Shown: piece by piece, positions 1 to 13,095 of the stretch
How positions within the stretch are numbered: position 1 is the stretch's first letter
Layout: every line of letters starts with the position of its first letter
Origin: Calonectria ilicicola
Taxonomy: Eukaryota > Ascomycota > Sordariomycetes > Hypocreales > Nectriaceae
Length of the DNA stretch: 64,000 nucleotides
Direction of reading: 5' to 3'
NCBI GenBank assembly: GCA_020809705.1
Contig: CP085827.1
Coordinates: 3,596,001 to 3,660,000 of the forward strand
Translations under genes and position numbers: made by a program
Notes under the pieces: model-generated
Told to the model about the DNA's origin: nothing
The model's input: only the letters and a program-made list of their open reading frames with translations
Databases searched by the model: none

Positions 1-3000
1 GCCCCAGGGCTCGCGCGTCCCGACAGCGCGGAATGGCTTGAAACCCCGCGCCGATATGTGCGAAATGTGCTGGTGGTCTTTGGCGCCCGTGTTGGTCATG
101 TGAAATGCAGCAGGCATGCCTTTGCAGGCGACGTTGTCCGACACGGCGCCCTCGCCGGCGTACTTTGATGTGAAGCAGCCCATCTTGACCTTGCTACGGA
201 GGCTGCCGTGTCTGGACAGCGACGAGCGCACGCGGGGGGCGCTCTGGCTCTGCGGGTTCGGGGTAGTGAGGAAATCAATCATGGCTGCGATGCGATGCTT
301 TGCCCAGACTGTGACGCGGCCATGGCCAGCTCTTTAAGGACGCCAGCGACTCTGAAGACGCCTCTCAATCTTGTAGCCACACCGACTGAGAACGGGGCCA
401 TGTGATCCGCTTGTCACGGGGATGTGCATGTCAATTCGTGGAGATGGCCTGCTCCGCCCTGTCCCCCACTTGGACACCCATGCAGATGAGTGCAATGCAG
501 GCTATTTCCCACGGCCGCTGTGTTGTGAGCGCAGCCTTGTTTCAATTTGCCACCCCATCAGGTCCCTCCCTGCTACGGCTGCTACTATGTGCTGGGATGG
601 GGGATGAACAGAAAAAAAAAGGGACCCCTTTCGTGGGAGGAATAAGGTTGACTATTGGCGACCAGCGGGACAGTCTAACCGAACACGTCATCGCCAAGAG
701 TCAGTGCCCTTCTTGGGACCTCTTGGCCCTCTCTTGGCCCTGGAGTGAAGCTAAAACATTGCGGCCCAGGCCCATCCGTGCTGCCCTGTGTGTGGATGAA
801 TGCATTTTGTGATTGGAAACGGCCGAGTTTCCGCAGCGCTGGGACAGCGCAGTCCCGTCCCCTCATACGCCCAAACCTCTTTGCTTTGCTGTCTATCCAA
901 CGTCATCCTCACTCATCATCTCACTGCCTCGATGGATTCCTTTTCTCGTAGCCAAGAATATGAGTCTCTCTCCACGGTCGCGAGCTCCATCCCCTTCGAG
1001 CTTAGCACGCGACCAAGAACGACTAGCCGCTCGCTGAGCGTCGTCACCAGCAAATATTGAAACAACAAATCAAACCATGAAAAAAAATCATATGAGCCTT
1101 TTTCCCTCACGTCTGCCCTCTGAACCACTACTCCTCACATGCACGCATGCTCCGCAGTGACCTCGAGCTAACCACATTCTAAGTCAGTGTCTGTGAAGAA
1201 CGGACCCTCGATCCGGTCTGCCTCGGTTCCTAGATCCGATTATCGAACCGTCTCGGCATCCGGCAGCATGATGCACAGGACATTTACCCTCCAGCCGGCC
1301 GCCAGGCACAGGAACAGTCTTTTTACGTACAGCCTCAGCCTCACCTCGCCCACCACACCGCTTGGGTCCCATCCATCAGCTGGTGCTTTAGACTTTTTGC
1401 ACCTAATAATTTTGTACGACAGGGGAACCTGGTCCGCCCGTGGCGCAAGCAGCACTCGGCGTCGCGCTGACGTGGAGGCATGAATCTGCTCCAGCGCAGT
1501 GAATTACTGCTTTCGTGTTGGACATGACTGATAATCCCAAAGTTAAGGGCCCCTTGCCCTTAACAGGGTAACACCGATGTATTATAAGGTCCACCATCAA
1601 CAAGACATGCGTCGTTGTTGGGTGGGGCCGTTCATCTCTTGCAAAGCTAATTGAAATTCAGCGTCGTCACGTCCTCAAGACGCCTCAAGAACGACTGCGC
1701 CATGTCAATTCCATTGTAGGCGCAAGCACTTTTTGCTATTCCAATCCTTGATGACATTTTCAACTAGAAAATGATTGATCGTCATAAAAAATACCTTTGT
1801 TGGTGATAAAAATAAATTGCTGCCGTAATCTTGTCACAATTGGAAAACACCGAAACCGAGAATCATGCCATGTCCATCCAACATGCTAAAACTTCGGTCA
1901 CATCCAAAAAGCGAAATCCCCAGATTTTCATCCCCACAACGATTGCTAGCATATATGTATGCCTGAACTTTGACACGCAACCTTAACAATTTCGCTTTGC
2001 CTTCTTTGGTCTTTCCCAGGCCCAGGACTCGTGCTAACGTGCAACAAAATACACCCAATGTTAGGGATGTGCGGCCCGCCAACCCGCATGTTCCCTTGTC
2101 CCTCAATTAGGAAATGAAACAAACCTTGGCATCTCCCAGTTCGATAATCTGAAACAGATCTAGTCTTGAATGAGTGAATAGAATGAGCAAGAGATTTGCG
2201 GAATCAAAAGCCCACCTTGAGTTCCATTACAACGGCAATGAATGTAACCTCTTTAAAGTTTGGCATTTCTTTGAAACAAGGCACTTTAGGCGCGAGCATC
2301 TGCTGCTCGGATTTACCGTCGCATTTTGGTGTTGGTGGCTATAACTCACGCCATATTCTACACTCAATGTCGCCTTCCGACCATTCATCTCCGTTGGCTG
2401 ATGCACCCGACAAAGTAGGAGATATACTTTTAAACTCCGAAATCTCTAAATTACGGTTTTTGACAAGCTTCAGTTAAACGAAAAGTCATACAGGAGATGA
2501 AGTCCAGAGATTTAACCCTCGCACCACTGTGTCCATTCCGTAATATTTCATCAACTTGGGTATCCAAGCAACCACTGATTGGGGAACCATAAAAGATCCG
2601 GTTCAGTAGCTCGCACATGTTTATGAGGATACAATAAATATCCGAGATTCTAGCCCATAACCCTATGAAAATTGTCGGGATGTATTGTATTGTTGGTTGT
2701 TTTTCGATGACTCCACGTGCGGTAGAAACGCTTCATACTGTCAACCTCATCAAATTGATTCAGATTTATTGGCATCGCCACCCATCTATAGATAATCATA
2801 TCATCCTTAATTAATATTTAATCAACAGTGACAGCGACATGAGATTTCTAGTAGATAACACTAACAGCTGGACTTTTTACGATGCTCAAGCGCTGGCGTC
2901 CCAGGTGCTACCCTAAACACCAGTCGTCGCATTCCCAAAAACGACAACCGAAAAATCTTAGAATAATAACATGAGAAGAGGAAGGAATTAATGATGCATA

Positions 3001-5599
3001 TATGCCTCTGATTACTCTAAAATTTGCGTATATCCCCATTGTGCTAGAAAAGAGAGGACAGCACGGTTCTTGAGTTATGATGATCATTACTCACATTGGC
3101 AAGAAAAAGGTGAATCGAAATCGAGTAGAATAGGAGAAGAATTAATCCCCTTGCCACTGCGATTTTCAAAAGTGGCTGACTTGTTTTGGGATGGATCAAC
3201 AAGACTCATAATCTATGACGTATTTGGGTCAATTCTGCCGTCAGATTGATGCTCGTGTACACCGTGGCCAAAACCTGTGGATTATGGGCAAATAACCAAA
3301 ATAGATTTAAACATCGTAATGATCAGCTAGTAATTAATGCAAGTGTTTATTTTTATTAGATGATGGTGCTGTTGACAAGCATCTGGCTGTTTGCTTGTTT
3401 TGACTGATTTAGATTGGCCTTAACTAAGTGTATTCATGCGGTATCTAATGGACCAATGTCGTCGTCGGAGACATAAATTCCGTGACTTGTCTTTAAAACC
3501 GCCGATCGATAATTAATTTCGGACCGCGTTGCCGCTCATAAAACACAACTGAAATGTGCATCCGGCGGCTAAAAGGCTTGTCGCCGTTCGATCAATCCTT
3601 GACGACAGGCCTCGCCTTGTACATGAATTTACATAAGTGATCGATCACAATTGCCAAGAAGGACATAATAAATGTTACATGAAATCCTTGCAAATATTTG
3701 CCAAGTCAAATAACTTCCCACGAATAACAGCTTTAACCAGCGCCACTTTCACATGGACCGAACTCGATTACCCGCCCTGCGCTTTTCTTTTCATGTTGCG
3801 ATGACGATATCTAGATTTGACATCAAATTGGAATTTTGGACCTAAATAGCGAAGTATCACGTTGACTGGTCGATGAGATGGGTTCTGATGTGGAAAAGCT
3901 GCATACATTACGTAGGTGGCGAGCAACTTAGTGATGACGACCGGCCACCGTCCTCGCACAATACGTAAGGTGTGGTTACAAACTATCTAGCGGTGCCCCT
4001 GGGGGTTTGATTTAATCCACTGGCCCACAATTGACGGGTTCCCTTTGCCCAGTAGGGCTGCAAGGTTTCTCTTGAGCACTTAGCTTATGTTGAGGATATG
4101 CATAGGTGCTATGTCAGGGGCGGAATGATTTTGTGTATAGTTAAGAACTTGGTAGATGACTTGCTTATCCCTACTTGATAAGTTTGCACCTCTGCAGCAG
4201 CAGTTGTTGCAGTGTTGTTCAATGATTGCATGTCAGACCAAACACATCAAATCACAGTTTCGCCAGGCCAATGCGAATATGCCCTTCACTGACACTTAGC
4301 AGGATTACAGGCAAGAAGCTCAAAATAGTCATAATTTGGATTTTCTTTGAACCTGCTTTTGGTATCAGGCTGCCTGATGGCATTTCCTCGATCTAGAGGC
4401 CCGGTGCTGATAATGGCTGTCCCATATTTAGAACTGAATTTGGAATCTCAAGGCATCTATTTAATTAATTCTGATGAGTAGGAAAAGGCTTTCGACTATT
4501 TCACGGCCGGCATAGCTACCTCTTGAAACTATACCTTGCCTTTTGCATTGAATCAATATCTTTTTTGCCTGCTATGATTACTGCTGTAATAGCACTGGGT
4601 GGTGAGTATTACAGTATCATAACTCTAATATCCGTATAAGATCTAGACCTGCATGTGGTTCTCGTCGAGAGGAAGGTGTGAATATGGACATGCACACATC
4701 AAAAGTACAACCATGGCGCAATGAAGGTTGGGCGGATGAAATGCTCGGGCAGGTTGTTGGCAAGTCCTAGTGTATTGATGTTCTTTGTCCGTAATGATTT
4801 GCTATTTACCCGGAAATCAACTTGGGCCAAATATTCTTTTTACAAAAATGATAGGTTTTTGGATGCCTTTGCCTAAATTGGGGGCGACTTCTTTGGGTTT
4901 CTGTAGATGGATTGAAGGCGCCACGCGTTGCGACGCATCAATTGATAATTTAACAAAAGATGACTCAACACTCAACATAGGCGAAAAATTTTCAGAGCGA
5001 TTGCTGCCGTGTGCAGAGCAAGGTGGAACCACATGAGGGCATTCATCAATCCGAAACTCGTTCCCCCGGATCGTCGCATCAAGGTTCGCGGGGTGAAGGA
5101 GCGAAAATTTCCGGTGGGTTTGCCGGCTAAATCGCCATTTTCACCGGTTTTACCGGTTGAAATTGGCACACTCAACTGATTCGTGGGTTTGGTCGGACCG
5201 TTTTTGCCGGCAAGATGAGCTTATCAGGGGGCCGCTCCGGCTACGTTTCCATTTTGGGCAGTTCAGTTACTTTGCACACGCGGACATTATTAGTGCACCT
5301 GAGCCCAGCATGGGCATAAGTCAGGTGGTGAGAGACATATTTCGCAACCAGGCTCAACATAGTCTAGGGAATAAATATGGTTTGGCGATGAATTGAAGTC
5401 TGGGAAATCCGTCGGTGTGACATATGTGTTTTACCAATGGGAACCGCATCAACGCTCTGAAAAAAAGAAGCGTCATTTGTAGAAAACTAGGTTCGAGTCA
5501 AAGTGGGTCAATTATTGTTTAACTATCGCTTGAATTATTCATGTCAAAATGGTTGTATCTAGATGTTTTTCTAAAATAGCATTGTCCTCCAACATGTGA
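1..5599. other. gene-poor left flank
   Basis: No open reading frame here has a good ATG context, splice signals or a recognisable domain, and none exceeds about 136 codons on either strand. The first ~1.5 kb is of ordinary composition. From about 1.6 to 5.6 kb the DNA is AT-richer, with many stop codons in all frames and several TTAATTAA-like patches. It could be a long intergenic region or a degenerate, RIP-eroded repeat. No terminal repeats or transposase fragments are visible by eye, so the repeat idea is not established. A small hairpin at 1542-1564 and a cluster of CCGG-containing motifs near 5117-5157 are the only structure noticed. Confidence 0.5.
1542..1564. repeat. 9-bp inverted repeat (hairpin)
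   Basis: GTTAAGGGC and GCCCTTAAC are perfect reverse complements separated by five bases. The element lies in otherwise empty sequence. A transcription terminator role cannot be assigned because no gene ends next to it. Confidence 0.6.
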
Positions 5600-7495
5600 T
5601 TAATTGAGCAACTCTAGATCAAGTGTCACGGTTGGGACACCAGAAAAGTTTGAGGGCATTGTGTAGGTAAAGTTCCAGAACTCGAAATCTCGAAGTGTAG
5701 AATCGGCGCCGCCGTTAGAACCGCCAAATGATAGCTGGTAAGTCGGGTTGACGTTTCCAGACACAGCTACTTTGAGACCTTGCACGTCGTCCCAACTGGA
5801 AACTGTGCGCATCTTTTCGAAAGTACCGACAACCAAAGTAAAGATGGAGCTTGAGTTGCCGTAGGGATATGAGAGAGTCAAACTGTTGGCACTGACATTT
5901 ACGTCCAGGGCCATCTCAGTAGGGTAAAGCTAGGAGGTGTCAATTAGCATAATTTTCAACCGCGAGATGCTCTTCTTTCTGATTTAAATGCACTTACAGA
6001 AATGAACGAGATTTCATTGCCAGTATCCCATTGAATAACAGCTGGGTTGAATGCCTCTTGAGATCGAGCAGGTCCACCGACGACAATCTCATCAAATGAC
6101 TCGGCTCCAATGGTGATCTTTTCGGACAGCCAAGTGGTGAAGTTGCGTCGTGTATTGTCGAAAGGAATCGATCTAGTGGAAGTTTGAAAAGTATGTTCGC
6201 CTTGGAAGGTGGTCAAACCATCCAGGATTTCAGTAGGAATTAGACTCTTGTGTGCGTCCGCCAAAATTGCAAACAATGGTGCCCATGCAAAGTCGGCCGC
6301 GTGGGACATGACCTCGGGCTGAGTTGAAATTGTCGTGGTTAGTATTTGAGAGTTTTAATTGGAGGTTTCGAAGCTGTTAGTTGACTCACCTCGGATATAA
6401 GACCAGCTGCCTCCCTTCCAATCAAGGGCCAGAACCAAAGCGCCATCAAGCTGAGGTAACGGTTCATATCATATCCATATGAGCGATCCCAGGGACCAGC
6501 CATGTTTCTCATTCCAGGGTGCCACAGGGCATAAATGGCCTCCCAGGTATACTTGAGCATGCGAGGTCCATTTTGGGTCATGACAGAGCTCTCTGGGAGA
6601 TACTTGCTCCACAGGACGAGACCGAAAAGAGAAACGCCGGTGTAAGTACCAGAGTTGAACTCTGAAAGGGTGTTTTCTTCATTGAAGAGGGCAAGAATCT
6701 CGTTGGCGTAATCTTCGCCTGCCTTGGTCATGTTCGACTCCTTAAGTCGACGACCAGTCCAGCCGGAAACAAATGCCCTCATGATGGCCTAAAACGTACA
6801 GAATTCGTTTAGTTACAATTATTTACCCTCAAATCAATGTTGATATTTGAACTCACCGGATTGCTATATGATGGATAGAGATTGTCTTGGGTTACATCGA
6901 GGTGGCCGAATCGGTACGAGTCACCAACAGTAGCGTTGTATAGAGATGCCAAGATGAGATTTTGAGTTGTCGATGACAGGAGATCGCCAAACTCTTCCAT
7001 GGCCAAGATTAGTGTGGTTCCCACGAATCCTCGCCAGTTGGGATCCCAAGAGTTGTAGATGTCTGCGGGATATGCTGGTGAACCAACATAAGGCTCCTCT
7101 GGCTCCTTCTGGTAGTCGCCATACCTTGACAAAGCATGTTAGCCAGATGAAATACGTCTTTGTTCCAAGGAAACTCACCATTCCTCTGATTCGATTTTAA
7201 ACTGGGCAGAAATGACATTGTGAATGATCTTTTCTGCCTCGGTGACATCATTGCCTTCGTCTCGTGCCAAGAGCCCCAGCGCGTACCAAACCGAACTGCG
7301 TGTTTCATGTCTCAGAGCCGTGGCAGCGCTGAAGTCATAAAGGTAACCGGCATCTGAATCATAAAATAGATCCATCCAATCCATGGACTTGGTAAACATT
7401 TCCTTCGCGCCTGATGACAGGGACCCGACGTAGGAACCCGCCACGGCCGCGGGGAGGGCCAGGGCCAATGTTGCTTTGACGCTGTGGAACCGCAT
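5600..7495 (-). CDS. secreted six-hairpin (alpha/alpha toroid) glycosidase-like protein
   Basis: A five-exon minus-strand gene: 7495-7179, 7124-6857, 6788-6390, 6318-5998 and 5929-5600, joining in frame to 544 aa. All four introns are GT-AG and 53-71 nt long. The ATG at 7495 opens a hydrophobic signal peptide of about 20 residues ending in an AVAG-type cleavage site; the upstream in-frame extension starts only with a non-ATG codon. Aromatic-rich helical blocks such as WDPNWRGF and GPWDRSYGYDMNRY resemble conserved fungal proteins annotated as six-hairpin glycosidase-like, so extracellular action on a polysaccharide is an inference. Several NxS/T sites fit a secreted glycoprotein. No catalytic acid can be assigned by eye. 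It is divergent from the permease at 8174 with about 680 bp between the start codons. Confidence 0.75.
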
Positions 7496-8173
7496 GATTG
7501 CTTGCAGGAATTCTATCACGAAAGGTTTGAACAGCGGAGCGCACCAGCTATCAGAGATGCTCTGGTCTAATTTAAATGCCTTATTAGGTTTCACATATGC
7601 ATGCCTCAATTTCCCCGCTGGTTGGCTACACTTGCTCTCCATCGGCCCCGTTTGCTCAAATGGTCCAAACCCCATAAACTCCCCTGGTGCTGCATCTTGG
7701 CTTGCATGTATACAGCTTCTAGCCAGACCCATAAAAAGGGTAGGCCTGTACACATTTGTGCCCTCGGGATCGACGGTGATTCCCGGTAAATTAACGGCTC
7801 AGGTTACCTTTTAATTTCGGACCGGGTTTACCGGACGCGATTGTCCAACATGGATCTTTCCCCGCACCCAGTAGCGGATCCTCAAGGCTAGATAACAATC
7901 GTGACCATGCGACATGGACAAGATAGCGGTGTTGGCGAGCCTGGCCCAGCAGATCAGCTGTCGTTTTCAGGCCCGTTGCGGTGCAGCGCCGACTCACCGG
8001 CCAGGGATGCGATAGTGGAGGGCCCCGGCCAGTATCGGAACATGACCCTGATGCAGTCGATTCCCTCTTATATAGGGGATCCGTGCTTCTCGGCGGGGTA
8101 GACTCGGCAGTTTTGGCTCACGCGAGCGTTTGCCAGTGTCTCACGAAGTGTGCTTTCATTTTCACCAGGAAGC
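7496..8173. promoter_or_regulatory. shared divergent promoter region
   Basis: About 680 bp separate the start codons of the secreted protein (-) and the APC permease (+), with no gene between. Near 7796-7840 several CGG/CCG triplets are closely spaced, the half-site type bound by Zn2Cys6 regulators. A TATATAGG box lies at 8068-8076. Co-regulation of the two genes is an inference from geometry only. Confidence 0.4.
8068..8076 (+). promoter_or_regulatory. TATA-like box of the permease gene
   Basis: TTATATAGG sits about 100 nt upstream of the ATG at 8174, a plausible core-promoter distance for a fungal gene. No transcription start is known. Confidence 0.35.
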
Positions 8174-9959
8174 ATGAGTTCAACAAACGAGAAAGGAAAC
8201 GTTGTAGAGGGGAAGACAGAATTGGATGCTGATGAGTTGAGATTGGCGCAAATGGGTAAGTTTTTCACTGGGAGACCTAAAAAAATATTCCATGGCAATT
8301 AATTATTTCTTTTAGGCCATGCCCAGGAGCTCAAGCGGCACTTTAGCATCCTCAGTCTGATTGGTCTGGCCTCGACAACGACAATTTCGTGGACGGGCTT
8401 GGGTCTTGGCCTCGTCGCGGAAATTAACGCAGGCGGCCCTTGTGCTGTCATTTACGGTTTTATTCTCGTAACATTTTTGCAATGCTTTCTCGGCGCTTCG
8501 CTGGCCGAATTCGTGTCGTCATACCCGACCTCGGGTGGCATGTATCACTGGATCGCTGCTGTAGCGCCACGCAGAGCGACCGGCATTTTGAGTTTCTTCA
8601 CGGGCTGGTTTAGCGTGCTTGGCTGTGAGGGCCCAAAAGTCAATTACGTTTGGGAATCGAGGCTAACGCTGGGCATAGGGATTTTCACCACCGCGTCAAC
8701 AAATGTCATTTACGCGCAGATTCTCATGGCACTTATTGCGCTGTATATTGATGATCTGGCTATCAAGACATGGCAGACGTTTGTTGTTTACCAAGGCCTC
8801 AATCTCCTCACTGCAGGGATTGTCATGTTTGGCAATAAAATAATTCCTGCCCTCAACCAATTTTCGCTCTTCTATCTCCAGATTGGCTGGTTGGTTGTCC
8901 TTATTACCGTTGTCGCCTGCGCGCCCACTTATCGCAGCGCCGACTTCGTTTTCAAGACATGGATCAATAACACGGGCTGGAAGAATCAGCCAATTTGCTT
9001 CATTACCGGTCTTGTGAACCCTCTGTACAGTCTTGGTGGACTTGATGGAGTCACGCACATCACAGAGGAGATGCCAAACGTAGGTCATGCACCGGTCTAC
9101 TTGATGATGAAAAGGGTTTACTAACTCCAACCAGCCATCGCGGAATGCACCTCTTGCGATTGCCATTACCCTGACAATCGCATTCGTCACTGGCATTACG
9201 TATCTCATCACCCTGATGTTTTCTATTCAGGATTTCGATGCTCTATCCACAAGCAACACTGGTTTGCCCTTGGCAGAGCTCTTCCACCAAGCCACACAAA
9301 GCGTGGGCGGTGCATTTGGACTCACATTCATCCTCTTTATTGCACTTGGCCCCTGTGTTATCAGCTCACAGCTGAGCACCGGTCGAGTTTTCTGGGCGTT
9401 TTCTCGAGATGGAGCCATGCCGTTCTCCAAGATGTAAGCAAAAAACAATCAAGTTGCATTGTAATTCGAATGCTAATTCAACTGATTCCAATATAGCTGG
9501 TCTAAGGTTCACCCTCGGCTGAACATTCCTCTTTACTCACAGATCGCTGTCACAGTTGTTATGGCTGTGCTCGGTTGCCTATATCTTGGCTCTACAACCG
9601 CATTCAACTCCCTTCTGGGAACCGCCGTCACTATCAACAATATCTCATACTTTATCCCCATCATCACCAACCTTCTCACAGGTCGCAAGAATATGCATCG
9701 GGGCGTTTTCCACATGGGGCCTACCATCGGGCCCATCGTTAACACGATTACAGTGTGTTGGCTCACCTTTGCGATTGTATTTTTCTCCTTTCCGTATTAC
9801 CAGCCGGTGACAGCCCAGAACATGAACTATACTTGTGTTGTGGTTGGAGGGCTTCTTATTCTTGTTGGGGCCTGGTGGTTTAAAGCCGGAAAGAGTTATA
9901 CGGAACAAATGCAAAAAGCCAAGGAAGAATCCTCCGTTGAGAATTTCCTTGCGCATTAA
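8174..9959 (+). CDS. APC-superfamily amino acid/GABA/choline permease
   Basis: Five exons (8174-8255, 8316-8624, 8679-9079, 9135-9433, 9497-9959) give 517 aa. The introns are 54-63 nt. The protein has a short hydrophilic N-terminus, about 12 hydrophobic segments and the family signatures SYPTSGGMYHW after TM2-TM3 and a region around EEMPNPSRNAP in the middle loop. These are typical of fungal Uga4/Hnm1-like GABA and choline permeases at the plasma membrane or vacuole. Substrate cannot be told from sequence. Without splicing out 8625-8678, a non-homologous insert would break TM4, so that intron is well supported. It is divergent from the secreted protein at 5600-7495 and converges on the antiporter, with about 110 bp between stop codons. 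A paralogue lies at 28622-30496. Confidence 0.9.
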
Positions 9960-10067
9960 GCAAGAGTCAGTCAAATTGAGGTGGAAAAGTTAGTCATAAT
10001 ATCTAGTGGGCTCGAATTATGTACGAGAACACTATTCATCAGAATGGAACCTGTTCTCTAGATCTCT

Positions 10068-11872
10068 TTATATACCCCAAATTCCAAGGACGTCTTCTCG
10101 AATATGACGACCATCCCGCTCAACACCTTTTTGAAGCTGCTTCACCCTTCGCACAATAATTCCCACCGCCAATGGGCCCACAATGGTACACAGCATAATG
10201 GCCCAAGTTACAATGAGAAAAATATCTGAGCTTTCGCTAGCATTGGATGATTCTGCAGCAAAAATGCCGTTGCTCTCAGCAATTGACGAGATGAGGAAGC
10301 CAATCTCCCCGCGGGCAGTCATCGCGCAGCCTATGATAGAAGCAGGATAAAGGGAGAGTGGTCGGTTGCTTGAAGGAGTCGAATGTTCTGTCGTCTGTCC
10401 AGCAGAATTTTGACTTGGCTGTAAAGGTGGTGGAATTTCTGAAGGTTGATCTGAGGGAGTGTTCCGACCCTCAACTGCTGGGCTCGATTGTTTTTCAGAC
10501 TGACCCCAAAAGTGAGCCATTTTAACCTTAGGAAGCTTCGACAACCGACGAAGCAAAATGGGAATGCTTGGTGGAATTGATAGGCGACAGAGCCAAGCTC
10601 CACACAACACCTTGCTGATCGTCATGAGGATAGTGTATACAAGACCCTTCCAGACAATTTGGCCATCGAACATCTTGGTGATTGGAATCGAGAATCCAAT
10701 GGATGCCTAAAATAGTTAGCCAAACCCCAGTTGGTAGGCATTGAAAAACCTGTTACTGACAAAGAAAAACGGCCTCAGAACCCTGTTCAATGGTTGTAAG
10801 TAATACTTTTCGAAAGTATGAACACCAGAAAAGCTTGGCTGTGTTGGTACTTCAGTCCTTTGTGCAGTTGGTTCATCTGCACTCGACGCGTCCGTATCCT
10901 GACTCCCTGCCGGAGTAGGCGATGTATCCGTAGGGAAGACTGGGTGAGGCACCTCTGTATCCCACCAACTAGTTGCAGCACCAGCGATGTACGCGGCAAA
11001 GAGATTGGATGTTCCAGCATAAGACGAACCGGCGATGCAACCGAGCAGAATGCATGTGTGAACACCCCATACCACGCCGCCCTTTGTGAGAAATCGATTC
11101 ATAATTCCCTGCGGAGTTTTGACTCGCCTTGCGTTCAACCAAATGGTGAACGGCTGAACGAGAAATCTGCAAACTAAGGGAGTGCAAATAGCAAAGCCAA
11201 GGGATACCATGATTGGCCTGACAATAGTAGCAGCACTGATGTTTGTGCTGGTTCTTCCCAAATTGGAGATAATCTGAACCATGACAAGCCCAACCACATC
11301 GTCCATCATTGCGGCGCTGGTGAGAACAACACCAAGTCGGGACTTCATCAAACCGCTGGCACCAAGTACTGTAAATGTTGTGCCCAGGCTCGTGGAGCAA
11401 AGTGCAGCGCCCGCTGCGAAGCATTGAAGGAGAGTGGCTCCGCTAAGCCTTTGCAGAATAAATGAGAAGGCCATGGGCAGGCCAATTCCAGTTATAGCGA
11501 CACCAGTAGATAGCAGAAGGTTTGCCTTGAGAGCTCTGAGAGATGTTGAGAGACCTCCTATAGAAGCGGTGAGTATTTCTTCTTCTTTTTTTTCCCTCGC
11601 GATTGCGTGACACAATTTTCATCCTCACCTTCGTATACTATCAGTAATAACCCCAAGTAGCCCAATTGGACAATGACATGTTCAGCCTCCTCGCCTAGCC
11701 ACTTCCCACCGGGCGTCCCCCAGGCTACACCTAAAAATATCTGGCCGATAAGGCCGCAGTACAGGCTGTGGTCGAGTAGGAAATTGCCGGCATTCAAGAG
11801 TAGAAGAAACGAAGCCTGGGTGAGGATCGTCACGACCCCAGGCTCGTGGTATGGGAGTGAAGCAGCCTCCAT
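10068..11872 (-). CDS. CPA2-type monovalent cation/H+ antiporter (Na+/H+ exchanger family)
   Basis: Three exons (11872-11629, 11557-10761, 10706-10068) encode 559 aa. The chosen ATG (MEAASLPY) precedes the first membrane helix; the upstream extension in the same frame opens only with GTG. There are about 12 hydrophobic segments. An Asp-Asp pair at residues 167-168 (MMDDVVGL) is the ion-binding motif of electrogenic CPA2/NapA-type antiporters. A hydrophilic loop of roughly 60 residues near the middle is rich in Pro, Thr, Ser and Asp and is probably cytosolic. The last intron has a GTCAGT donor and restores the conserved FFFASIGFSIP helix. Expected role is exchange of Na+ or K+ for protons at the plasma membrane or an endomembrane; which ion is not visible. 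Confidence 0.88.
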
Positions 11873-13095
11873 GATTGATGCTGCCGGATTCTGGACCTGA
11901 TGGCTCAATGTTGGCTTGACGCGCTGTTGCAGCCCTTTTCCCTTTTGTTGATAGGCGAGGGATGGGACCACGCTAGCGGCCGCTCAGCGAGCAAATTTCG
12001 TCATTGATCACATGACTACACTTCCCCTTGCCAAGACTGCCAATTTACAAGCCCAAGCTATCCGATACTCACAGTAGGCATGCCAATACGTATGCCAAGA
12101 AGGCAGCCTAATGTGATGCTCATTATTTCTCACGTTCGATTTCCAGGCATGTTGCTGAGCCTCCACAGTGGCTTATGTCCCTTCCTGCAGAGAGGCCCAA
12201 GCCTGTAAAATTTAGTGGACCAGCCCCCTACGATTAGCCTCTTGGCCGCCCCCAACAGCACATCTCAGCGCCCGATTGGGAAATACGCCGGCGAAGAGTG
12301 CCTGTCTAAAGGATGGCGCAAAACCGCGTCCACCAGAGGGTTTGACTCACTCTCTCAGTGCACAATTGAGAATAGAACCTGGGTGGTTTCTGCATATGCA
12401 CCGATAAGCATTAGCTGATCATCTGCACATAGATAGCGACACCCACTCTGAATCAAAGCCAGCCTTTCTCGTGCTCATGATTCCATGTCTTTCTACATGC
12501 ACGAGATGTAAATAATACTGCATAGTGAGTACTGGTCAGATTGATGTTGCATTATTTCGTAGTACCCAAGAAGAATGGTGCCGGTGGAGGTGCCGGCAAC
12601 TTGGCCGGACCAAAACATGCCAGGGCGAGGTTGAGCAATGCTCCTCGAGATAGATTCCAAATTAAATAGAGGCAACGCTCCTAATATCTCAAGAAGAGAA
12701 GAAAAGGCCAGGCGATGGCGTCACATATTGAATGTCTTGATAGTTGAACCCAGTCCTTATTTAATGGACGTTGGTGGTATGATGTGAGGAGTCAACCAAT
12801 GTGTCGAAAGCTTAATCGGCATTTTCCATCTCTTCTGTCAAAACCATGCGGGGAAGAACATGCTATGTATTTATTCTCAGTCTCCACCGGCCTTCACATG
12901 AATCCATCCTGGTCAATGACAAAGTATCGGCTTCGTGGGGTTGAACGGAAGTGCCACATTCCGATATGAAAACAACGCGGGGCAAGAGCAATGGAAAGTA
13001 ATATATAAGGCGAACTTATGTTGCATGTAATAAAAAGAGCATTTTTAACGATTTAGCATCCTTTGATTCACCCTGGAAGAGCTTCGGTTTTTACA
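11873..13095. other. intergenic, no gene seen
   Basis: About 1.2 kb between the antiporter start and the P450 remnant. The small ORFs here lack supporting features. It holds the antiporter promoter, which reads leftward. Confidence 0.5.

Noticed and set aside
402..812. 136-codon plus-strand ORF near the left edge
   Set aside because: It starts with GTG, has no domain or intron signals and overlaps other random frames.
10969..11424. 151-codon minus-strand ORF in another frame of the antiporter
   Set aside because: Same strand but wrong frame; the antiporter frame has the membrane helices and the Asp-Asp motif.
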